Both the position numbers and the translations under genes were made by a program. This document shows positions 58,239 to 64,000 of a stretch of DNA of 64,000 bases, piece after piece. The notes beneath the pieces are model-generated. The model searched no databases and was not told the DNA's origin. It worked only from the letters and a program-made list of their open reading frames with translations. The first letter of the stretch is position 1, and the number at the start of each line of letters is the position of its first letter. This DNA comes from Diphasiastrum complanatum. Its lineage: Eukaryota; Streptophyta; Lycopodiopsida; Lycopodiales; Lycopodiaceae. The stretch is taken from the NCBI GenBank assembly GCA_029204225.1, contig CM055106.1, positions 38,404,036 to 38,468,035 on the forward strand, in the 5' to 3' direction.

Positions 58239-59729
58239 TCAAACATAAAGAACCAAAATGATGATCTTTCCTTCATTACATTTGAAATATAAAGAAGGTT
58301 CATAAGCACTTAGTACAAAGCCAAGGGAATAGAGAAAATCATGCAACCTAGAGTACCAAGCTCTAGGTGCTTGCTTCAAGCCATATAGGCTCTTCCTTAA
58401 GTAGCACACCTTTTGCTCCTCACCAACCTTGATGAAGCCCTCGGGTTGCATCATGTAGATTTCCTCTTCTAAGAAGCCATTCAAGAAGGCATTTGTCACA
58501 TCCATTTGGTAGAGATCCCATTTGAACAAAGTAGCAATGCAAATGATTAATCTAATAGTTACAAGCTTAGCTATAGGTGCAAATGTTTCTTCATAATCCA
58601 ATCCTTTTATTTGAAGAAATCCCTTAGCAACAAGCCTAGCTTTGTATTTACTAATAGATCCATCTTGATTGTACTTAATTCTATAAATCCACTTACATGC
58701 AAGTGGTTTCTTTCCTCTTGGAAGATTTACAAGATTCCGAGTATGATTCTCTTCTAATGCATCATACTCTACTTGCATTGCATCTCTCCAAACTTTAGAT
58801 TTACATGCTTCTTCAAAAGATGATGGTTCTTCAATCAATGTAGCTAAAAAAGAGTAAGAGGTAGAAGATGTAGATCCTTCCTTTTGCTTTCCCTTGTCCA
58901 CATAGGTAAGCCTTGAGGGCTCGGCCTTGCTCCTTGATGATCTTCTTGGCCCCTTTTGACTCGGATCCAAATCTCCATCCTCGGGTTTGTCATGATCCTC
59001 CTCGGTTTTGTCAAGATCCTCCTCGGATTTGTCAAGATCTTCAATGCACAATGGGTTAGATCCATTTGAAAAGCTCTTAGCAAATTGTGACTCATCAAAA
59101 AGTACATCCTTTCTTAACTTTACTTTCTTGGATGTAGGACCATATATCCTATATCCCTTGCTATTTTCTCCATAGCCAACAAAGATTCCTTTGAAGGAGG
59201 TAGCATCTTCTTTCCTTCTAGTCTCCGAAGGAATGTGTACATAACAAGTACATCCAAAGATCTTAAAATCTTTTACATTGGGTTTCTTATCAAACAAGGC
59301 TTGATAAGGTGAGATCCCATCTATAGCACTACTAGGAAGTCTATTACACAAATAATTAGCACATGTTATGGCTTCTCCCCAAAATGAGATGGGAAGTGAT
59401 GCATCAAGCCTCAAGGACTTTGCACATTCACATAGACTCCTATTTTTCCTCTCGGCCACCCCATTTTGTTGAGGGGTGTAGGAACAAGTGTATTGTAACT
59501 TAATACCATTGATCTCACAAAAGTCTTTCATTTTATTGGAGGTGTACTCTCCTCCATTATCACATTTTAGTGCTTTGATAGAAGTACTAAGTTGTTTCTC
59601 TACTAGAGACTTGAACTTAATGAAAGCTTCATAAACAAGACTTTTCTTTGATAGTAACTCAATCCATGTGAATCTAGTACAATCATCTATAAAAGTTACA
59701 TACATCAAGGCACCTCCATTACTTGCATG
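58239..59729 (-). pseudogene. Copia D integrase and RT, broken at the polymerase active site
   Basis: Integrase core: YVTFIDDCTRFTWIELL, KCDNGGEYTSN, QQNGVAERKNRSLCE, then LPSSAIDGISPYQALF, LKIFGC-like FKIFGCTCYVHIP. Then an acidic DLDKSEEDLDKTEED linker of tandem type. RT: WRDAMQVEYDALEEN, KPLACKWIYRIKYNQDGS, YKARLVAKGF, DYEETFAPIAKL, QMDVTNAFLNGFLEEEIYM, LYGLKQAPRAWYSRL. The frame ends at TGA 58239-58241, right inside the YxDD strand, where two bases of the expected motif are missing. A one-codon block (TAA at 59730-59732) separates it from the upstream frame, in the same phase. Confidence 0.95.
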
Positions 59730-61259
59730 TTAAAAACTATGTACATCAGAATGTATGAGATCCAAGGGAGAGAGAGATCTTGATGAAATTTTCTTGTAAG
59801 AAGATTTGTGTGACTTTGCAAGGCCACATGCCTCACACATTTTTTCACACTTCTTGAAAGTTCTTGGTAGGCCGAGAGCTAGTTCCTTGCTTGCCATTGA
59901 CTCCATAGATTGAAGATTAGGATGGCCTAATCTCTTATGCCAAAGCTCCACTTGAGTTAGCTCCTCCCTAGCCAAGTTCACACTTTCACTTGCAACATTA
60001 GCATCCAACTTGAAAAGTCTACCTTGCTTAATGCCACTAGCTATGCACTTATCATTTTTCAAGATGGAACAAACTCCATTCTTGAAATGTACATCTAGTC
60101 CATTGTCCATTAATTGTCCTACACTAAGCAAGTTTCTTGAAATGGTAGGAACATACAAAACATTATCTAGATCTATCCTTTTAGATGTGCCTAAACAAAG
60201 AGGTATAGATCCTATGCCATCTATCTTGAATGCTTGATCACTAGCAGTGTATATTGACTTCTTAGAGTCATTACAAGATAGAAGAGTAGAAAAATAATGC
60301 TTGTTAAAGGACATGTGGGAACTAGCCCCACTATCTATCCACCATGTGTCTTGACTTGAAGTTGGTGTAGATGCAACCATTAAGGATGTGTTGAATCCAT
60401 CCTCATATTCTTCCTCTTGAGCAATGTTCCCTTGATCTCCTTTGGCTTGTTGATTCTTCTTCAAGTAGCATTCTGAGGCAAAGTGTCCTTTCTTTCCACA
60501 AAAGAAACACTTTAGTTTTGCCTTGTTCTTCACTTTGCCTTTGGAGGTAGATCCTTCATTCTTCATCTCGGCCTCCTTGCCTTGATTTTTCTTGAATGGA
60601 TTTTGCTTTTTCTTGCCTTTAGATGTAAAGTTAGCTTTCTCCTCTCCTCCATTGAGTGACATGCTATCCATTCTTGTCTTGATGTGTAGAAGCCTACTCT
60701 CCTCGGCCACAAGAACATTGTGCAACTTTTCAATGGATGGAAGAGAGTCTTGAATGGCAAATGATTGGACTAAGTTGGTAAACTCATCACTTAGACCATT
60801 CAAAATGATTTGTACTAGTTCTTGATCTTGGATCTTCTCTCCTATTGCACTTAATTCCTTGTTAAGAGATTTGATCCTAAGAACATACTCTTGTCCACTC
60901 TCTCCACTTCCTTTCATGCTTTGGAAAACTTGATTTCTTAGCATGAGGATTCTTGAAGTATTCTTGGATTCATAAATGCTCTTCAATGAATCCCAAGCCT
61001 CTTTGGATGAGGTACAAGAAGACACCTCTTTCAAGAGGTCATTGCATACATTTAACTTTATGCAATGTAGAGCTAATCTTGCTCTCTTCTTGTATTTGGC
61101 TTGTTCTTGGGGAGTTTGAGGCTCTTCCTCTACTCCTTGAACTATGTCATATAGATCATGGATCACTAGGAGTGATTCCATTCTCACTTTCCAAATGGAA
61201 TAATTTGTGGAAGTGAGTCTCTCACTTGATTCCATCAAATATCCACCCATGGATGACAT
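59730..61259 (-). CDS. Copia D Gag-protease-pre-integrase
   Basis: 509 codons from ATG at 61257-61259. Gag of UBN2 type (LTSTNYSIWKVRMESLL, LKSIYESKNTSRIL, IILNGLSDEFTNLVQSFA), a Lys-rich linker, one zinc knuckle CFFCGKKGHFASEC at about 60480, the aspartic protease triplet in WWIDSGASSHM, LDNVLYVPTISRNLLSVGQL, and the pre-integrase zinc site (LWHKRLGHPN, CEACGLAK). It ends LIHSDVHSF then TAA in the same frame as integrase. Processing by the protease would normally free Gag from Pol. The single stop could be a lesion; no readthrough signal of known type was identified. Confidence 0.93.
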   Translation of the reverse strand: MSSMGGYLMESSERLTSTNYSIWKVRMESLLVIHDLYDIVQGVEEEPQTPQEQAKYKKRARLALHCIKLNVCNDLLKEVSSCTSSKEAWDSLKSIYESKNTSRILMLRNQVFQSMKGSGESGQEYVLRIKSLNKELSAIGEKIQDQELVQIILNGLSDEFTNLVQSFAIQDSLPSIEKLHNVLVAEESRLLHIKTRMDSMSLNGGEEKANFTSKGKKKQNPFKKNQGKEAEMKNEGSTSKGKVKNKAKLKCFFCGKKGHFASECYLKKNQQAKGDQGNIAQEEEYEDGFNTSLMVASTPTSSQDTWWIDSGASSHMSFNKHYFSTLLSCNDSKKSIYTASDQAFKIDGIGSIPLCLGTSKRIDLDNVLYVPTISRNLLSVGQLMDNGLDVHFKNGVCSILKNDKCIASGIKQGRLFKLDANVASESVNLAREELTQVELWHKRLGHPNLQSMESMASKELALGLPRTFKKCEKMCEACGLAKSHKSSYKKISSRSLSPLDLIHSDVHSF

Positions 61260-61678
61260 TTTAGAATGAATGCTCTTTTAAAAATCACAAAGATTTTTGA
61301 ATTTTAAAAGATCTATGAAAAGGCCTAAAGCTTTCTAGAATGCCTGTAGGCTTGTCTCTATCAAACTAGCACACAAGCTTGAATGATACTCAAAGATCTT
61401 ACCAAAAATTTCTAGCTTTCACTCTTACAAAAAAAAATTGCTTTACACTTTTCTTAGAGATTTCACTTCAACTAAGGATCTGAACAAATCAGCCTCTTAG
61501 GATCTGATCTTAGACTCTAAAAAGAAATGCTTCAATGATCCAAAACACTACTTGGTCATAGGCATTAGTTAGAATGAATCTAGATCAATACTATGCTTCA
61601 AAAAGCACAAAAATGAACTAGTATTGTGATTTTGGGACCAACAAACAAAAGTAACTTGAATTGAAAGTTGCTGTACAG

Positions 61679-61694
61679 TTTCACACGTGTGAAA
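61679..61694. promoter_or_regulatory. G-box palindrome in the copia D leader
   Basis: TTTCACACGTGTGAAA, a perfect 16-bp palindrome containing the CACGTG core bound by bZIP and bHLH factors. The identical 16-mer is in the LTR of copia A at 3503-3518. Confidence 0.8.
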
Positions 61695-61842
61695 AGTACA
61701 TACACAGACTCCAAGTCATTTTTATCCAAATGATTACAATCTATCACTCTAGAAGAACTCGCCCTCACTAGTATTGGCCATAAAACAAATTTTGCCAATG
61801 ATCTTTACAAGATTTATGATTCAATGATCACTCTCTTACTTA

Positions 61843-61854
61843 GCTCTGATACCA
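61843..61854 (-). promoter_or_regulatory. Primer-binding site of copia D
   Basis: Minus strand TGGTATCAGAGC next to the 5' LTR end at 61855. Confidence 0.95.
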
Positions 61855-62716
61855 TGATAAATTTTACAATTTTTAGGACAATAATGATTGTACTTTACAA
61901 TCATAGAGAGTTATTGGTTGCTTAATCAATGAATCTATCAAGTTCTACTTATTAGATCTTGATCTAGATTCACTACACTTGGATTTAAGCAAGAGCAATG
62001 GATCAACACATCATTTTTTAGTGAGAGCGGCTTCACACGTGTGGAGTACTGTCCACTGTACGACCTGCACCTGAAACAGCAAGTACAATGATACTAGATA
62101 GCAATCATGCATAAAAATCACAAGACAAATGACTAGAAATCTCACAAAAGTGTAGAGTGCAAAAGTCTCATCTATCTTCTTAGCAAAATGATGATCCTTT
62201 TATGGATCAAGTACATCCATGAGTCTGGTACAGTCTAGCAGGCCTTCACATGTGTGAAGAGTGCCACATCACTCAGATCTATCCATTTTATCCATCCTTG
62301 ATCCTTATCCAATAGTTGACCTTCTAGAATATGACTAAAATCCAAAAAGCTAGTCTCCTAGAATATAGGAATATTCCCTAAAAAATAGGATCTAAGGAAA
62401 ATGGTCAGCTCTTATCTTCTAGTACTCTATACACACGTGTGAACATCCACTTGCCATGTGGGAGCATTTACTCATGCACATGCAAGGAAAAGCTAATTTG
62501 TAGGTGACTAGTCAACTTGACTAAAAACTAGCCATATCATGTTCACACTAACTAGAATGATACAAAATCAATTTGAATATATACAAACATGAAAAGTACA
62601 TCCTTTCACACGTGGGAACAGGCTCCACACGTGTGAAATCATATCATTAACATATTCTAATGTTTGATCAATATTTACATGAACCAATGTCAAGTGAGAA
62701 GTGACAATTTTCAACA
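61855..62716 (-). repeat. 5' LTR of copia D
   Basis: 862 bp, same palindrome series as the 3' LTR with point differences (for example CACATGTGTG near 62247). Confidence 0.95.
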
Positions 62717-62968
62717 ATAACTACCACTCTTAGATGTAAGCCTGAAAGTTTGGAATTCATCCAAATAGGTGGAGTAGGCCGCTCGGATGAGGCTCTCGCT
62801 CTGCTGGTTGCGGAAAAGAGTTAGATCAAAGCCAAGGCTTGTGAGGATATCCTTGGCCAGGGTGAGCTGCTCGGCATAATTCTTGATACAGATCGTAAAA
62901 CTATCCCCTGACTAACGACGGGGGAGTTTACAGCGATGCAAACTGAGCAAGGAATCGCAGGAGGCCAT
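62717..62968 (-). pseudogene. Gypsy F third ORF, N-terminal part
   Basis: Starts MASCDSLLSLH at 62968. A TAG stop (62912-62914) follows after 18 codons. The frame then continues NYAEQLTLAKDILTSLGFDL, LIRAAYSTYLDEFQTFRLTS and SGSY, at which point copia D inserted. It parallels the E domain (LLEAIGFYP, LHAYATWDEDKARFHFLY). TATATATAAA lies at 63081-63090 (minus), about 115 bases before the start. Together with E this shows a protein family conserved between two diverged elements. Confidence 0.65.
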
Positions 62969-63640
62969 GATAGCAGTGATTTTAGATTGCTCTGAGAATT
63001 TTAAAAATTTTGAAAAAAATTGGCATGAACTCGAGAGCAGCAATCTAAAAAATAAATTCGTGGAGATAAGGGTGGAGGTCTTTATATATACATTTTTTGG
63101 CAAAAATTTGCAACTTCACTCAGAAATCGTCCTCAGTGTCCACGATTTGGTAATAATGGTCGTGAATTTTGAGTCAACATTCTGAGGGTCCAGAATCCTG
63201 ATAAGTGATTTTTTATTGCCAAAAGAGAAAAAATGTCTGACAGTGCAAAACTTTGTTTGATCAGAATTCACAGAGATAGCAGAGAAATCGTGGGAATTTT
63301 TTGGAGCTCCACCGAATTGTCTGCAAATTCTAACAATGGATATCTGATGAAAAAAACTACCTTTTTTTATTTTTAGAAATTTTTGTCTCTGAGACAGAAT
63401 TCGCGGAGGCCAAAAATGAATCATGCACTGTAAAAAAGAGGTCAGGCAAATTCTATCTGAGATGGTGTGAAACAATTCTTCTGAAACTAATGGCTTTTGT
63501 GGTTTTCTCAGAGAAGACTATAGATATACCTAATCTGATAGTATCTTGTGGTTTGAACAAGAAAGCATAGGAAAAAATTTTGTCGAAAAGGCGAGCAGGC
63601 AATAAAAAAATAAAGAAAAACAGTAGGAAAGAAAACAACT
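62969..63640 (-). promoter_or_regulatory. Gypsy F spacer upstream of the third ORF, with TATA box
   Basis: AT-rich sequence between the F pol end and its third ORF, 671 bases. TATA box at 63081-63090. The TGCGAGAG motif of element E is not evident here. Minus frames at 63116-63475 and 63453-63638 have no domain. Confidence 0.4.
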
Positions 63641-63795
63641 AATACATATCAAGATAAAAACAGGGTTCATTGTACTTTCTCAGTCGGCTCCCATTGACCA
63701 CAGTGTCGAGGATATCGCCTTGAAAGGTTTGGAGTTGTACATATCCAGAGGCAAAGATTTTTTTGATGACGTAAGGGTCTACTGCGTATAGCCCT
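63641..63795 (-). pseudogene. Gypsy F pol C-terminal fragment
   Basis: Minus frame: LYAVDPYVIKKIFASGYVQLQ, DILDTVVNGSRLRKYNEPC, then stop. It matches the E pol end in layout (GPYRIKEILNHGAVNLE, PINGSRLHKYW). It is fused at about 63795 to LTR-type sequence, so all earlier pol domains are missing. Confidence 0.75.
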
Positions 63796-64000
63796 CCCGT
63801 CTGTCAACAAGGGTTAGATCACTGGATAGGTACCTAACTATGCATAGATGTTACTTTTAGTTAGTTTCCTACTTTCTCTCTTAACTCTCTCACCACTAAC
63901 ACTATTCTCCTTTAACTCTACTCCTCTACACTAACATTCATCATGATTTGGGTGAAGGGAAGGGATAGAAAAGAAGAGATTGAGAAGAGAAGAGAGAAAG
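63796..64000 (-). repeat. Inverted copy of the gypsy E LTR end
   Basis: Reverse-complement match to 46205-46410, at high identity by eye, ending in the shared word CGGGAGGGCTATAC at the junction with the pol fragment. It continues beyond the window. Confidence 0.85.

Larger units (their letters stand above)
56419..62716 (-). mobile_element. Full-length copia element D, 6298 bp, nested in gypsy F
   Basis: Direct LTRs of 850 bp (56419-57268, 3' LTR) and 862 bp (61855-62716, 5' LTR), perfect 5-bp target duplication ATAAC, initiator-tRNA primer site, polypurine tract, and nearly complete gag-pol in the copia order gag, protease, integrase, RT, RNase H. The LTRs differ by roughly two dozen substitutions and one 11-bp indel by eye, so it is the youngest complete element here. 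It is not coding-competent as it stands: see the two reading-frame entries. Confidence 0.95.

Overview
This window comes from a large, repeat-rich plant nuclear genome, and that plant very probably makes swimming sperm. The pointer is a six-exon gene at 14.8-18.3 kb (+) that reads as an ortholog of the axonemal-dynein assembly factor DNAAF6/PIH1D3 (Twister, TWI1). All five intron phases agree and the exons add up to exactly 174 codons. Flowering plants and conifers have no motile cilia, so a bryophyte, lycophyte, fern, cycad or Ginkgo is expected. The long introns, heavy LTR-retrotransposon load and long GA/CT microsatellites fit a fern, lycophyte or cycad better than a moss. I cannot name the species.

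Only two host genes are recognisable. The first is DNAAF6, which has an old LINE fragment in its 2.3-kb third intron-exon interval, a GA-repeat leader and a 194-bp hAT-type MITE about 1 kb upstream. The second is a domains-rearranged DNA methyltransferase (DRM) at 28.9-30.2 kb (-), with the whole catalytic half in one long exon. A possible terminal exon at 14.1-14.3 kb (+) remains unidentified.

The rest is layered transposon debris. 0-10.7 kb: Ty3/gypsy and Ty1/copia remnants in both orientations, with about 3.4 kb holding no recognised gene. 18.6-22.4 kb: copia and gypsy scraps. 22.4-26.8 kb: a complete non-autonomous LTR element (LARD-like) with a perfect 5-bp target duplication and no recognisable gag or pol. 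32.1-33.1 kb: gypsy gag relic. 33.7-37.5 kb: LINE tail and a copia element with a microsatellite inside its LTR. 37.5-42.1 kb: a copia element with two 765-bp LTRs whose reverse-transcriptase region has been deleted. 42.1-45.3 kb: gypsy and LINE scraps, tandem repeats and a degenerate array of short hairpins built on GTCCA-loop-TGGAC.

46.2-64.0 kb is one composite. A (+) gypsy element (tRNA-Asp-type primer site, gag, pol) carries a long third ORF 3' of pol. It meets a second, (-) copy of the same kind of element at about 56.1 kb, where the two third-ORFs are joined in opposite orientation. A full-length copia element (56.4-62.7 kb, 5-bp target duplication, 850/862-bp LTRs) is nested in the (-) copy. 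The third ORF has an N-terminal domain seen in both copies, a Pro/Ser/Thr-rich linker, a coiled coil and a C-terminal region. Both copies have a TATA box in the few hundred bases before its start. It is the best candidate here for something undescribed.
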